The notes beneath the pieces are model-generated. The model saw nothing but the letters and a program-made list of their open reading frames with translations, had not been told where the DNA came from and did no database searches. 64,000 bases of DNA, taken from Alcaligenaceae bacterium (GTDB lineage Bacteria > Pseudomonadota > Gammaproteobacteria > Burkholderiales > Burkholderiaceae_B). The stretch's first letter is position 1; every line of letters begins with the position of its first letter. Of this stretch, positions 1-9,116 are shown piece by piece. The stretch is from the NCBI GenBank assembly GCA_013416455.1, contig JACCES010000005.1:248001-312000 (forward strand), written 5' to 3'. Position numbers and translations under genes: made by a program.

Positions 1-654
1 CTTGTTGGTGTCGGCCGCGTCGCTGTTCTGTTCGATCTGGGTTTCCAGCGTCACGGCGCCGGCCCATTCCTTGCCGACCTTGCGGGTGATGATGTTGACC
101 ACGCCGCCCATGGCGTCGGAGCCGTACAGCGTCGACATGGGGCCGCGGATCACTTCGATGCGCTCGATGGCGGAAATCGGCGGGATGAAGCCGGTGGAAG
201 TATCGCCGAAGCCGTTGGGAGTGACGTCGCCGGCGGTGTTCTGGCGGCGGCCGTCGATCAGCACCAGCGTGTATTCGCTGGGCATGCCCCGGATGCTGAT
301 GTTGAGATTGCCGGTCTTGCCGGTGGCGCCCCTGACGTCGATGCCTTCCACGTCGCGCAGCGCGTCGGCCAGGTCGGAAAAGGATTTTTCTTCGAGATCC
401 TGGCGGGTCACCACGGAGATCGAGGCCGGGGCCGACTTGATGTCCTGCTCGAAACCCGATGCCGTCACTACCACGGTATCGAGTTCCTGTACGGATTGTT
501 GCGCGCCGGCGGTGCCGCCCAGGGTGGCGCCAAGCGCCGCGCCCAGCAGCAAAGTGAGGAACTCGGGCCTCCGCGCCGGAGCTGTTCCGCCCGGGCCGGT
601 GGACAAGCGGGTAGCCTTGCAAGAGGGCCCGGGTTTTGTGACGGTCATTTTCAT
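1..654 (-). CDS. TonB-dependent outer-membrane receptor, N-terminal part (truncated by window edge)
   Basis: The minus strand is open from an ATG at 654 to the window start (218 codons visible). After an N-terminal signal-like region (charged start, then LTLLLGAALGATLGGTAGAQ) comes the plug domain: a TonB-box-like stretch (ELDTVVVTASG), then SISVVTRQDLEEKSFSDLADALR, IRGMPSEYTLVLIDGRRQ, IERIEVIRGPMSTLYGSDAMGGVVNIIT. These are standard plug motifs of the FepA/CirA class. It would take up an iron chelate across the outer membrane using TonB. A second in-frame ATG lies at 648. A 15/19 Fur box about 110 bp upstream supports iron control. The barrel, and so the ligand, is outside the window. Confidence 0.93.
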   Translation of the reverse strand, partial: MKMTVTKPGPSCKATRLSTGPGGTAPARRPEFLTLLLGAALGATLGGTAGAQQSVQELDTVVVTASGFEQDIKSAPASISVVTRQDLEEKSFSDLADALRDVEGIDVRGATGKTGNLNISIRGMPSEYTLVLIDGRRQNTAGDVTPNGFGDTSTGFIPPISAIERIEVIRGPMSTLYGSDAMGGVVNIITRKVGKEWAGAVTLETQIEQNSDAADTNK

Positions 655-1072
655 ACTGATTCTGATCCAAGAAAACGGGCCAGACCTGGCCCGACGCCTA
701 CCTAGTTTCATGAACAAAGCCAGCCGGGACAGCAAACTGACGCCAAGCTGACAAAACTCCGCAAATGATACCGATTATCGTTATCAGACGCAACGTAACA
801 CCGTGAAATAATCTCATCAAACGGAAGATCACGGCGATGCGGGGGAAAATGTTGCAAAAAGACGATGATTTGCGTTCAGAAGCCGCCTGAGCGCCGAAAT
901 GGCCGGCGTAGTTGTAATCAGGTGTACGGCTGCGCAGGGTGCGGGCGCGCGGCCCGCCGAGGGGCGGCGGGAATCCGGGATAAGAGAGTGCCGGACCGTC
1001 AGTGCGGCAGGGGCCGGGCGGGGAGACCGCCCGCCGGCGGGCAGAAGGGGAGGAGGAGCGTGGACGGGCGCG
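655..1072. other. Intergenic region between TonB receptor and transglycosylase
   Basis: No supported gene. It holds the promoter side of the minus-strand receptor (Fur box at 767-785) and, from about 880, GC-rich sequence downstream of the transglycosylase gene. The open frames seen here have no family features. Confidence 0.6.
767..785. promoter_or_regulatory. Fur box upstream of the TonB receptor
   Basis: GATACCGATTATCGTTATC matches the 19-bp Fur consensus GATAATGATAATCATTATC at 15 of 19 positions. It lies 113 bp before the receptor ATG at 654, so the receptor is probably repressed by Fe-Fur. The match was counted by eye. Confidence 0.75.
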
Positions 1073-1822
1073 TCAGCCTTGCGCCAGTTGTGTCCGTGTG
1101 GCGGCCTGTTCGGCGATGCGGGCCAGCGTCCGCGACTCTTTCAGTATGGTATTGGCGTAGCCGCGCGTATTGCCGGAATATCTGCGCAGCGCCTGGTCCA
1201 GGTTGCCGCCCGCGAGCGCGAGATATTCTTCCAGGACGTCGGCCCCGACGCGTATGTTGACTTCGGGATCGAACAGCGATTCGGAAGGGTGGAGCTTGTC
1301 GCGATGCCAGCGGCGAACGACCTGCATCAGGCCCTGCGCGCCGTAGCGGCTCTGGACCTTGGGACGAAACGTGCTTTCCTTCTGAATGATCGCGATCAGC
1401 AGTTCCGGTTCGAGCGCGTCGCGCTTGCTGGCTTCCGCCCAGGCCAGGTCCACGTACTCCCGCACCACGGTTTCCCGCTGCTTGAGCTTGCCGGCCAGGT
1501 AGCGGGTCTGGGCCTGCTTTTTCAGTTCGTCAGCCTCATCGGTGTCAGGGGAGTCGGCCTGCGGGGGCTCGATGGTCAGCCGTTCGAGGCGGTGCAGCTT
1601 CAGGCGGATTTCGGGTTCGGCCGCCGCCGGCGGTTCCGGCTGCTGGAGCAGGGCCAGCTCTTGTGGTGACGCCGCATCGCCCGCTTCGCCCGCCAGAAGG
1701 CTGGCCGGCAGGCACAGGCCGGCCGTCAGGCACAGGGAGGCTGCCAGGCGGCGGGGATGCTGGATCGAGGAGAGATTGCGGATACGGCGGAAAAACGAAT
1801 CGGAAGATTGTGAGGCTATCAT
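1073..1822 (-). CDS. Lytic transglycosylase (SLT family 1 domain)
   Basis: Predicted exported peptidoglycan lytic transglycosylase of 249 aa, cleaving MurNAc-GlcNAc bonds in the periplasm. An N-terminal signal segment (RRLAASLCLTAGLCLPASLLAG) is followed by a charged linker and an SLT domain with LIAIIQKESTF (catalytic Glu), SRYGAQGLMQVV and the C-terminal RYSGNTRGYA block. The ATG at 1822 was chosen because it puts the signal peptide near the N-terminus; ATGs at 1936 and 2014 would add 38 to 64 residues of low-complexity sequence. There is no clear ribosome site. It is monocistronic. The exact subfamily (EmtA/MltC-like stand-alone SLT) is not resolved. Confidence 0.85.
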   Translation of the reverse strand: MIASQSSDSFFRRIRNLSSIQHPRRLAASLCLTAGLCLPASLLAGEAGDAASPQELALLQQPEPPAAAEPEIRLKLHRLERLTIEPPQADSPDTDEADELKKQAQTRYLAGKLKQRETVVREYVDLAWAEASKRDALEPELLIAIIQKESTFRPKVQSRYGAQGLMQVVRRWHRDKLHPSESLFDPEVNIRVGADVLEEYLALAGGNLDQALRRYSGNTRGYANTILKESRTLARIAEQAATRTQLAQG

Positions 1823-2293
1823 CGGAACAGGCTGCCAGCTGCCCACGATCACCCGGAAACCTGTGCGCGGATGAAGGGCGCCCGGCCATTGCATGGCCTG
1901 GATCCCGGGTCGTGTGCGGCGCCGATATCCGCTCATGAATGCAGCGGCGTGCCGGCGGCTGGCTGGATAAGATGCTATTGACGCAAGACGGTATGGATAC
2001 GGACGAGACCCCATGCACCCTGCATCGCGGTGAAGAGGCTCTGGCCGGCGGGCCGGAGTGCTTCGCGATGGCTGGAGGCCGGGCCGCAGATTCCGGAAAC
2101 GATCATAACATGATGATCTTGCATGTGAACCGGCTGCGTAAGCAATGGAAACGGGGGCGGCGGAAAGGGCGGGGCCGCCCTGCCGCGGGCCGGGATCGCT
2201 GGCCTGACGGGGCCTGCCGCGGGGGGAACGGGCGGCGTACGGCCGGCTGTGTGGCGCCCGGGGAGCCGCGCCGGCTCACCGATTGTTGCATCT
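1823..2293. other. Intergenic region without a recognisable gene
   Basis: 471 bp between the transglycosylase start and the end of the Lrp-type regulator, both on the minus strand. Overlapping open frames on both strands have no recognisable domain, and no tRNA fold was noticed. It may contain the transglycosylase promoter. Confidence 0.5.
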
Positions 2294-2764
2294 TCAGCGC
2301 CCCACGGCGGCATTGTCCAGAGGCAGCGCCGTGGTGTATTTCAGTTCTTCCATCGAGAAGCTGGAGCTGACATCGAAGATTTCCGCTGTTTCGATGATCT
2401 TCTTGTATACGCGGTCGAAGCCTTCTATGTCGGACACCACCACCTTCAGCAGGTAGTCCACGTCGCCGCTCATCCGGTAGAACTCGACGACTTCGGGCAG
2501 CGCGCGGACGCCGGATGTGAATTGTTCCAGCCAGCCGACGTTGTGCTGGCTGGTCTTGACGCCGACGAAGACCGTGACGCCCAGGTCCAGCTTCCGGCGG
2601 TCCAGCAGACAGACCTGACGGCGGATGATGCCTTCTTTGGTCAGGCGCTGAATACGCTTCCAGCACGCGGTCGGAGACAGGCTCACCTTCTCGGCCAGCG
2701 TGCTGATCGGCAGGGACGCATCCAGCTGCAGAAGCCCCAGCAGGGCCAGGTCTTTCCGGTCCAT
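2294..2764 (-). CDS. Lrp/AsnC family transcriptional regulator
   Basis: 156 aa, the normal size for the family. The N-terminal winged helix-turn-helix (LLGLLQLDASLPISTLAEKVSLS then TACWKRIQRLTKEGIIRR) is followed by the RAM/AsnC ligand-binding domain (LGVTVFVGVK, VVEFYRMSGDVDYLLKVVV, EELKYTTALPL). Such proteins sense amino acids and usually control the divergent gene. It is transcribed away from a trans-sulfuration PLP enzyme across an AT-rich 142-bp spacer that carries an Lrp-consensus-like site, so it probably regulates that gene in response to a sulfur or other amino acid (inference). Confidence 0.93.
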   Translation of the reverse strand: MDRKDLALLGLLQLDASLPISTLAEKVSLSPTACWKRIQRLTKEGIIRRQVCLLDRRKLDLGVTVFVGVKTSQHNVGWLEQFTSGVRALPEVVEFYRMSGDVDYLLKVVVSDIEGFDRVYKKIIETAEIFDVSSSFSMEELKYTTALPLDNAAVGR

Positions 2765-2793
2765 AAAAAAAATACTCCATTTTTGTTTATAGA

Positions 2794-2808
2794 GAAAAAA
2801 TTATTCTA
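2794..2808. promoter_or_regulatory. Lrp-type operator candidate in the divergent spacer
   Basis: GAAAAAATTATTCTA fits the Lrp 15-mer YAGHAWATTWTDCTR at 13 of 15 positions. It lies in an AT-rich island between the Lrp-family gene and the PLP-enzyme gene, the expected place for a site used by this regulator. Fit judged by eye. Confidence 0.5.
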
Positions 2809-2906
2809 CATTCTATCGATTGTGAGCTTGAATAGGATAATTTGATCTCCGTCCCCACTCCTATACTTTTCCCATTGCACGGAATACCAACAAGGAGTGA
2901 ATACAG

Positions 2907-4097
2907 ATGCAAACGAACACGCGGCTCGTATGGGCGGGCCGGCACCCGGAACGCCACGGAGGGCTGGTCAACACCCCCATCTGCCGGGGCTCGACCTTGT
3001 TGGCGGGCTCATTGGAGGAATGGCGGCAGAAGAAGGCCCGCCATGCGGGCGGCGACCTGCGGGCCGGCATCTACGGCCGCTTCGGCACGCCCACCCATCA
3101 CGCCCTGCAGGAGGCCATGGAAGAACTCGAAGGCGGCCATCGTTCGCTGCTGTATTCATCGGGGCTGGCCGCCTGCGCCAACGTTCTGACCGGCCTGCTT
3201 TCAGCCGGCGATCATGTCCTGTATACCGACAGCGTCTATTCCCCGACCCGCCAGGTGCTTACCTCGACGCTCGCCCGCTTCGGTGTGGAATCCACGGCTT
3301 ATGATCCACGCGCCGCCGAGGGCATCGAGGCGCTGATCCGGCCGAACACCCGGGTGGTGTATGTCGAGTCCCCGGGATCCGAGACGTTCGAGATCCAGGA
3401 CATTCCCGCCATTGCCGAGGTCGCCCACAGGCATGGCGCCTGGGTGGTGATGGACAACACCTGGGCCACGCCGCTTTATTTCCGGGCGATGGACCATGGC
3501 GTGGACGTGTCGATCCAGGCGGCCACCAAATACATCACCGGCCATTCCGACGCGCTGCTGGGGGTCGCGACCTGCACGCGCGACGCGTGGCCGCATATTG
3601 CCCGCGCTTATGAAGAGTTCGGGCAGACGGCCGGCCCGGACGAAGCGTACCTGGCCTTGCGGGGCCTGCGCAGCCTGAAGCTCAGGCTAGACCAGCACTG
3701 GTCTTCGGGCCTGCGCGTGGCGCAATGGCTGGAAGCCCGCCCCGAAGTGGAGGCGGTCCTGCATCCGGCGCTGCCCTCGCATCCGGGCCACGCGCTATGG
3801 AAACGTGATTTCCGAGGCGCCTGCGGGCTGTTCTCGATTGCGCTGAAGCCCTTGAGCGAAGAGGCGCTGGCCGCCTTTTTCGACAGCCTGCGACTGTTCG
3901 GCCTGGGTCTTTCCTGGGGCGGATACGAGAGCCTGGCCGTGCCGTTCGAGACGCAGCGGCAGGCGGCGCGCTGGCCTTATGAAGGGCCGGGCGTGCGTAT
4001 CCACGTCGGGCTGGAAGATCCCGAGGACCTGATCGCCGACCTCGGGCAGGCGTTCCGCGCCATGGCGGCCGCCAATGAACCGGCGCTGTCGGCTTGA
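2907..4097 (+). CDS. metC: Cys/Met metabolism PLP-dependent enzyme (cystathionine beta-lyase-like)
   Basis: 396 aa fold-type I PLP enzyme of the trans-sulfuration family. Visible family features are YGRFGTPTHHALQEAMEELE, SSGLAACANVL, VVMDNTWATPLYF (PLP-binding Asp) and SIQAATKYITGHSD with the Schiff-base lysine; the C-terminal half has the LRLFGLGLSWGGYESL pattern typical of MetC. It would cleave cystathionine or a related thioether amino acid, releasing a thiol, ammonia and a keto acid. AAGGAG lies 9 nt before the ATG. It is divergent from an Lrp regulator and followed by Bug and URO-D family genes, so a catabolic rather than biosynthetic role is possible. The symbol follows best family fit; the substrate is not proven. 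Confidence 0.8.
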   Translation: MQTNTRLVWAGRHPERHGGLVNTPICRGSTLLAGSLEEWRQKKARHAGGDLRAGIYGRFGTPTHHALQEAMEELEGGHRSLLYSSGLAACANVLTGLLSAGDHVLYTDSVYSPTRQVLTSTLARFGVESTAYDPRAAEGIEALIRPNTRVVYVESPGSETFEIQDIPAIAEVAHRHGAWVVMDNTWATPLYFRAMDHGVDVSIQAATKYITGHSDALLGVATCTRDAWPHIARAYEEFGQTAGPDEAYLALRGLRSLKLRLDQHWSSGLRVAQWLEARPEVEAVLHPALPSHPGHALWKRDFRGACGLFSIALKPLSEEALAAFFDSLRLFGLGLSWGGYESLAVPFETQRQAARWPYEGPGVRIHVGLEDPEDLIADLGQAFRAMAAANEPALSA

Positions 4098-4155
4098 GCG
4101 GGCGCCGGGCGGCGCAGCGACATTGCTGCAAGAAAAACCATCAACGGAGAAAAGC

Positions 4156-5136
4156 GTGCACAAGATTGTGAAGGGTATAGGAGTCCTGATCGGGGCAATG
4201 ATGATCATGCCGGCGTCTTACGCGGGGAGTTTCCCCGACCAGGGAAGGCCGATCAAGATAGTCGTGCCATACACGGCGGGCGGGTCGTCGGATTTCCTGG
4301 CCCGGCTGCTGGCCAGGAAAATGGCGGAGAACATGGGGCACAAGATCATCGTGGATAACAAGCCCGGCGGCAGCACCGTCCTGGGCGGCGACTACGTGGC
4401 CCGCTCGGCGCCGGATGGATATACTTTATATCTATTGGGAGAGATGACGAACGCGTCCCTGGTCGCCTTGAACAAGAACCTTCCCTATGATCCGGTAACC
4501 GCATTCGCAGGCATCAGCAATCTGGTCGAATCGCCTCTGGTCGTGTCGGTGCCATCGGGTTTCCCGGCGAAGGGTCTGGGCGAGTTCGTCGATTACGCAA
4601 GAGCCAATCCCGGCAAAGTGACCTATGGGTCGGCCGGCCTTGGCAATACCCTGCATCTGGCGGGGGCGAAGTTCGCCTCGGTGGTGGATGTCGACATGAT
4701 GCACGTGCCTTACAAAGGGGCGTCGCAGGCGCTGATCGACCTGGTGGCCGGGCGCATCGATGTAATGTTCGATCTGCCGCAAACGCCGCTGCCGCAGATT
4801 CAGGAAGGCAAGCTGCGGCCTTTGGCGGTGACGGGGCCGGCCCGCCTCGACCTTCTGCCGGATGTGCCGACGTCCGCCGAAGCGGGGTTTCCCCAGTATG
4901 GCTTCGTGACCAGGATAGGCTTGACCGCGCCGGCCGGCACCCCCGTCGAAGTCAAAGCGCGCCTGCATGAAGAGGTCGTCAAGGCCATGGCGGACCCGGA
5001 ACTGACGAAGGCGCTGGCGGACAGGGCCATGTACGTGTCGACCAGCGGGCAGCCTGAGGATTTCGACAAGGATATCCGCGGCGCGGTCGAAGTCGTCACG
5101 CGCCTGCTGCGTGATGCGGGTGTCGAGCCACAATGA
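4156..5136 (+). CDS. Bug/TctC family tripartite tricarboxylate-type binding protein
   Basis: 326 aa periplasmic binding protein of the Bug family, greatly expanded in Bordetella-like bacteria. A signal peptide (KIVKGIGVLIGAMMIMPASYA) precedes PIKIVVPYTAGGSSDFLARLLA, GQKIIVDNKPGG-type sequence (here HKIIVDNKPGGSTVLGGDYVA), PDGYTLYLL, and HVPYKGASQALIDLVAGRIDVMFD. The GTG at 4156 was chosen because GGAGA lies just upstream and it gives a clean signal peptide; an upstream ATG at 4075 would overlap the preceding gene and bury the signal. No TctA/TctB membrane genes are near, as is common for orphan Bug proteins. Likely in one operon with the PLP-enzyme and URO-D genes. Confidence 0.92.
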   Translation: MHKIVKGIGVLIGAMMIMPASYAGSFPDQGRPIKIVVPYTAGGSSDFLARLLARKMAENMGHKIIVDNKPGGSTVLGGDYVARSAPDGYTLYLLGEMTNASLVALNKNLPYDPVTAFAGISNLVESPLVVSVPSGFPAKGLGEFVDYARANPGKVTYGSAGLGNTLHLAGAKFASVVDVDMMHVPYKGASQALIDLVAGRIDVMFDLPQTPLPQIQEGKLRPLAVTGPARLDLLPDVPTSAEAGFPQYGFVTRIGLTAPAGTPVEVKARLHEEVVKAMADPELTKALADRAMYVSTSGQPEDFDKDIRGAVEVVTRLLRDAGVEPQ

Positions 5137-5150
5137 ATCGGGGGAAAGTC

Positions 5151-6086
5151 ATGAACAAGAAGCAGCGTTTTCTGGCCGCGGTCGAGGGGCGCGAAGTGGA
5201 TCGTCCGCCAGTGACGGCCTGGGTGCATTTTCAATCCGACCACCTCGACAGCGCGCGCACGGCCGATCTCCATCATCGCTTCATGCAGGCCTATGACTGG
5301 GATGTCATGAAGGTGATGAACGACTACCGTTATCCGGTGCCGGAAGGCGTGGTCGCTCTCGACAAGGAAGCCAGCCTGAACGCATACGGGCGCCTGACGA
5401 TGGACGAATCCGTTTTTCAGGTCCAGCTCGACACATTGCGGCGGCTGCGCGGGCTGCTGGGGCCGGATACGCCCATGCTGGAAACGGTGTTCGAACCGTA
5501 TCAGCAGATCGTGAGGAATGTCGGCTTCGGCCAGGCGGAGAACTTCTTTGCGCAGAAAGAGGCCGCGCTGCGCGCGATCGAAGCGGTCACGGAAACGACA
5601 TGCGAATATGTACGCACCGTCAAAGCCATGGGGGTGGAAGGCATCTTCCTGTCGATCAATGGCGCCATTCCCGCCGATCGTCCGCGCGGCGTGAACGACG
5701 AACGCCATGAGATATTCCAGAAGCCGTTCGCCGTCCGTGTACTGGAGGCCGCCGAGGGGATGGTGCGTGTGCTGCACGTCCACGGCGATCATTTGCTGAT
5801 GGGCCGTGTGGGCGGCTACCCATGCGAGGTCATGAGCGTATCCGACCGGCTGGCGTCGAATCCCTCGCTGGCGCAGCTGCGCGGCACGACGGACAAGTGC
5901 CTGATGGGAGGGCTGGACGAAACGCGGATACAGGAACGCAGTCTGCCCGAGCTGGCGGCCGAGATCGACGATATCGTGGCGCAGGTGGGCAAGCAGGGGG
6001 TGATCATCGCGCCCGGTTGCACGATTCCGTCTTTCACCTCGCGGCGCAATCTGGATTTCGTCCGCGAATACACCAGAGGTCTGTAA
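5151..6086 (+). CDS. Uroporphyrinogen decarboxylase (URO-D) family protein
   Basis: 311 aa with the URO-D/MtaA fold pattern: N-terminal KKQRFLAAVEGREVDRPPVTAW, a central MGVEGIFLSI, HVHGDH near residue 209 and VIIAPGCTIPS near residue 290. The His-X-His and Cys resemble the zinc ligands of corrinoid methyltransferases in this superfamily (MtaA, CmuA) more than true HemE, whose arginine-rich active site is not seen. The ATG at 5151 has GGGGGAAAG 2-10 nt before it; an ATG at 5133 overlaps the end of the Bug gene. It is the last gene of the cluster. A methyl- or carboxyl-transfer step in breakdown of a small compound is an inference. Confidence 0.8.
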   Translation: MNKKQRFLAAVEGREVDRPPVTAWVHFQSDHLDSARTADLHHRFMQAYDWDVMKVMNDYRYPVPEGVVALDKEASLNAYGRLTMDESVFQVQLDTLRRLRGLLGPDTPMLETVFEPYQQIVRNVGFGQAENFFAQKEAALRAIEAVTETTCEYVRTVKAMGVEGIFLSINGAIPADRPRGVNDERHEIFQKPFAVRVLEAAEGMVRVLHVHGDHLLMGRVGGYPCEVMSVSDRLASNPSLAQLRGTTDKCLMGGLDETRIQERSLPELAAEIDDIVAQVGKQGVIIAPGCTIPSFTSRRNLDFVREYTRGL

Positions 6087-6098
6087 TCGTGCCCTGAA

Positions 6099-6140
6099 GC
6101 GGGCGGGCGCGGGGCCCTAAGGGCATGCGCCGCCCGCCTC
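6099..6140 (+). terminator. Probable terminator after the URO-D gene
   Basis: Arms GCGGGCGGGCGC (6099-6110) and GCGCCGCCCGC (6127-6137) pair with one bulged G around a loop that has its own small stem. CTCTTT follows. It lies just after the URO-D stop codon and before the convergent methyltransferase gene. Confidence 0.45.
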
Positions 6141-6194
6141 TTTCCGCGATCGCGCGGATGGCCGGCGCGAGGCACCTTTCAGTGTGAACAGGCC

Positions 6195-6854
6195 CTAAGG
6201 GCGGCCATCCAGCCGCCAGGCGGCCGATTCCAGTTTCGTGAGCCCGCGCGCGGCGAACTTGGGTTCTTTGTCGATGATGTCCATGTGATCGAGACTGCTG
6301 ACCCGGGCATGCGCGCCAAACAGGGCCCGGACCTCTTCTTCGGGCACCGAGAAGGGCGGCCCTTCCATCAGGGCCTGGTCGTAATCCAGCGTGAGCAGCA
6401 TGCCCCGGTAGCCGGCGGCAAGCCCGCCATACACATGGCGCACGTATCGTTCGCGCATGCCGGGCGGCAGCGCCACCAGCGCGCCCCGGTCATAGACGCC
6501 GGAACAGGAGGCGAGGGTGCCGGCATCGAGGTCGAAGATGTCGCCGCAGACGAGCTCGATCTGCCCCGCCACATAATGCCTGCCCAGCGCGGATTCGTGC
6601 TCGGCGGGCTGTAGCCCCTGTTCTTCGAAGAACTGCTCGATGGCCATCGGAGCCAGCTCGACGCCCAGCACATGGTGGCCCTGCGAGGCCAGCCACACCA
6701 TGTCCAGCGATTTGCCGCACAGCGGCACCAGGATACGCGCGGCGGGATCGAGCCCGAAGGAGGACCAGTGTTTCGTCAGCAGCGGAGTCACACGGGTCAT
6801 GTGGAAGCCGGTGGCGCCTTCCCGCCATCGTTTCAACCAGAATTCGGAGTCCAT
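6195..6854 (-). CDS. tpm: Thiopurine S-methyltransferase family protein
   Basis: 219 aa, the usual length of bacterial TPMT, a SAM-dependent methyltransferase acting on thiols and on selenium or tellurium oxyanions. Diagnostic stretches are the N-terminal [43 protein letters not shown] (SAM site), [18 protein letters not shown] and [23 protein letters not shown]. Cytosolic. It is 17 bp upstream of ycgR on the same strand but shares no obvious function with it. The physiological substrate is unknown. Confidence 0.92.
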   Translation of the reverse strand: MDSEFWLKRWREGATGFHMTRVTPLLTKHWSSFGLDPAARILVPLCGKSLDMVWLASQGHHVLGVELAPMAIEQFFEEQGLQPAEHESALGRHYVAGQIELVCGDIFDLDAGTLASCSGVYDRGALVALPPGMRERYVRHVYGGLAAGYRGMLLTLDYDQALMEGPPFSVPEEEVRALFGAHARVSSLDHMDIIDKEPKFAARGLTKLESAAWRLDGRP

Positions 6855-6871
6855 ATCTTCTTTCCTGTTTG

Positions 6872-7660
6872 TCAGTATCCCAGGCGCTTGGCGTTCAGGC
6901 GCCGCTCCAGGCGGCCGATGTAGCCCTGTATGAGCGTCGACGTGGCTTTCGGGATGTCATTGAATGAGCATCCCAGCTCGATGATTTCCTTCTTGTTGGG
7001 CAGTTCGAAGGCATGGATGCGCATCACGCACAGCTTGACAGGCACATCGCCGACTTCGGGCAGGGCCAGGGTCGCGTCCCGGAAGATGATTCCGCTCTGG
7101 TGGGGCAGCAGATTGTCAGTGTCCAGCAGCGCCACGCCACCGGCGCTGATGTCCTTCATCCTGACCGTCACCTTCTGTGGCGGCCTGCCCCCTTCGGCAA
7201 GCAGAATGATGCAGGACGCCGGCTCGCCGACGGGAATTTCCACCCGGTAGAACTCGCGGCGCTGGATGCGGCGGAGCTTCTCGGGATAAGGGAAGGACAG
7301 CGCCGGCAGGCCATCGTAGGTGCAGCTTTCCAGCTCGCTGCCCACGAACTGGATGTTGATGCGGTCGACCTGGGTATCGAACACTACGGCGTCCGCCTTG
7401 AGCAGCTTGCCGTTGAACTCCGGGTCGGGCGAGCAGTCGATGATCACCCGGTCGGCCGCCGGGTCGAATGCCAGGATGGTGGTCATGATGGACTGATCGG
7501 GGCTGCCCGGCCGGTGCATGCGCAGCAAGGCCTCGTGGCGCTCGATGGACCGCAGTATCGACCGGATTTCGAGGGGCGCGCTGATGAGGAAGGCATCCTC
7601 ATCCTGATCAGTTTGGGTCGGCATTTCAGGAAAAATTGTTACAGAATCTGAAGAGGCCAC
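6872..7660 (-). CDS. ycgR: Flagellar brake protein YcgR (PilZ domain, c-di-GMP receptor)
   Basis: 262 aa. An N-terminal YcgR domain ([22 protein letters not shown] onwards) is followed by a PilZ domain holding the c-di-GMP motif [14 protein letters not shown] and the second motif [11 protein letters not shown]. With c-di-GMP bound, YcgR slows the flagellar motor and changes rotation bias. Flagellar genes are not in the window, so the organism is probably motile (inference). The gene follows metY on the same strand with about 180 bp between them, so it probably has its own promoter. Confidence 0.92.
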   Translation of the reverse strand: MASSDSVTIFPEMPTQTDQDEDAFLISAPLEIRSILRSIERHEALLRMHRPGSPDQSIMTTILAFDPAADRVIIDCSPDPEFNGKLLKADAVVFDTQVDRINIQFVGSELESCTYDGLPALSFPYPEKLRRIQRREFYRVEIPVGEPASCIILLAEGGRPPQKVTVRMKDISAGGVALLDTDNLLPHQSGIIFRDATLALPEVGDVPVKLCVMRIHAFELPNKKEIIELGCSFNDIPKATSTLIQGYIGRLERRLNAKRLGY

Positions 7661-7841
7661 CTAGAATAGATCAAGCCGGTGACAACGTCTACCTTGACCG
7701 TGATTCTGAACGGATATTTTCGTGGCCGGGGCGGTTTTTCCCCGCCCATGCGGGGCCCGAGCGCATCCGCCGTGGCGGCCGGGCCCCGCCGCCGGCGGGA
7801 CGGGGCCCGTTTCCTGAAGTGCGCGGCCGGAGCCGCCGCGG

Positions 7842-9116
7842 TCAGCGGCTGGCTTCCAGAGCCTGCGCGATATCTTCGATGATGTCGTCCACGTGCTCGA
7901 TGCCGATGGACAGGCGCACCATGTCTTCGGTGACGCCGGCGGCCTTCAGTTCATCGGGGTTGAGCTGGCGGTGCGTGGTGGTGGCGGGGTGGCTGGCCAG
8001 GGACTTGGCGTCGCCGATGTTCACTAGGCGAAGAATGAGCTTGAGCGCGTCGATGAAGCGCGCGCCGCCTTCCAGGCCGCCCTTGATGCCGAAGGACAGG
8101 ATGGCGGCCGGCTTGCCGCCGAAGTACTTCTGCGCCAGGTGGTGTTCGGGGTGCGAGGGCAGGCCCGAATACTGCACCCACGATACCTGATCGTGCCCGG
8201 CCAGGTATTCGGCCACCTTCTGGGCGTTTTCGGTATGGCGTTCCATGCGCAGGGCCAGCGTCTCGATGCCCTGCAGGATCAGGAAGGAATTGAAGGGGGA
8301 CAGCGCGGCGCCGGTATTGCGCAGCGGCACGACGCGGCAGCGGCCGATGAAGGCGGCGGGGCCAAAGGCTTCGGTATAGACGACCCCATGGTAGGAGGGA
8401 TCGGGTTCGTTCAGCATGGGGAAGCGTTCTTTGTTTTCCGCCCATGGGAACTTGCCGGAATCGACGATGGCGCCGGCGATGGTGGTGCCATGGCCGCCCA
8501 TGTACTTGGTGAGCGCGTGGATCACGATGTCGGCGCCGTGTTCGATGGGGCGGCACAGGGCCGGCGACGCCACCGTATTGTCGACGATCAGGGGCACGCC
8601 ATGGCGGTGCGCGGCTTCGGCCACGGCGGCGATGTCGATCACATTGCCGGAAGGGTTGCCGATGGTTTCGCAGAAGACGGCCTTGGTGTTCTCGTCGATC
8701 AGCGCTTCGAGCGCGGCAACGTCGTCATGCGGCGCGAACTTCACGTTGATGCCCTGGCGCGGAAAAGTGTGGGCGAACAGGTTGTAGGTGCCGCCGTAGA
8801 GCTTACTCACCGATACAATGTTGTCGCCGGCCTGTGCGATAGTCTGGATGGCGTACGTAATGGCCGCCATGCCCGAGGCCACGGCCAGCGCCGCCACGCC
8901 GCCTTCCAGGGCGGCCACGCGTTCTTCAAGCACGGCATTGGTGGGGTTCATGATACGGGTATAGATATTGCCCGGTACCTTGAGATCGAAGAGATCGGCC
9001 CCATGCTGCGTACTGTCGAATGCATAAGACGTCGTCTGATAGATGGGAACGGCGACGGCCTTGGTGGTGGGGTCGGGTTGATACCCGGCATGAACCGCAA
9101 GCGTTTCGAATTTCAT
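7842..9116 (-). CDS. metY: O-acetylhomoserine aminocarboxypropyltransferase (sulfhydrylase)
   Basis: 424 aa from the ATG at 9116 (KFETLAVHAGYQPD, the usual MetY beginning); an ATG at 9131 would add five residues. It makes homocysteine directly from O-acetylhomoserine and sulfide. Family features are AVPIYQTTSYAFDSTQHGADLF, PGNIYTRIMNPTNAVLEERVAALEGG, VSKLYGGTYNLFAHTF, VIHALTKYMGGHGTTIAG with the PLP lysine, and LVNIGDAKSLASHPATTTH. It is a single gene divergent from asmA. No SAM or SAH riboswitch was recognised in the 250-bp upstream region. Confidence 0.95.
   Translation of the reverse strand: MKFETLAVHAGYQPDPTTKAVAVPIYQTTSYAFDSTQHGADLFDLKVPGNIYTRIMNPTNAVLEERVAALEGGVAALAVASGMAAITYAIQTIAQAGDNIVSVSKLYGGTYNLFAHTFPRQGINVKFAPHDDVAALEALIDENTKAVFCETIGNPSGNVIDIAAVAEAAHRHGVPLIVDNTVASPALCRPIEHGADIVIHALTKYMGGHGTTIAGAIVDSGKFPWAENKERFPMLNEPDPSYHGVVYTEAFGPAAFIGRCRVVPLRNTGAALSPFNSFLILQGIETLALRMERHTENAQKVAEYLAGHDQVSWVQYSGLPSHPEHHLAQKYFGGKPAAILSFGIKGGLEGGARFIDALKLILRLVNIGDAKSLASHPATTTHRQLNPDELKAAGVTEDMVRLSIGIEHVDDIIEDIAQALEASR

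Noticed and set aside
2..751. Plus-strand open frame opposite the first TonB receptor
   Set aside because: The minus strand encodes clear receptor plug motifs through the same bases.
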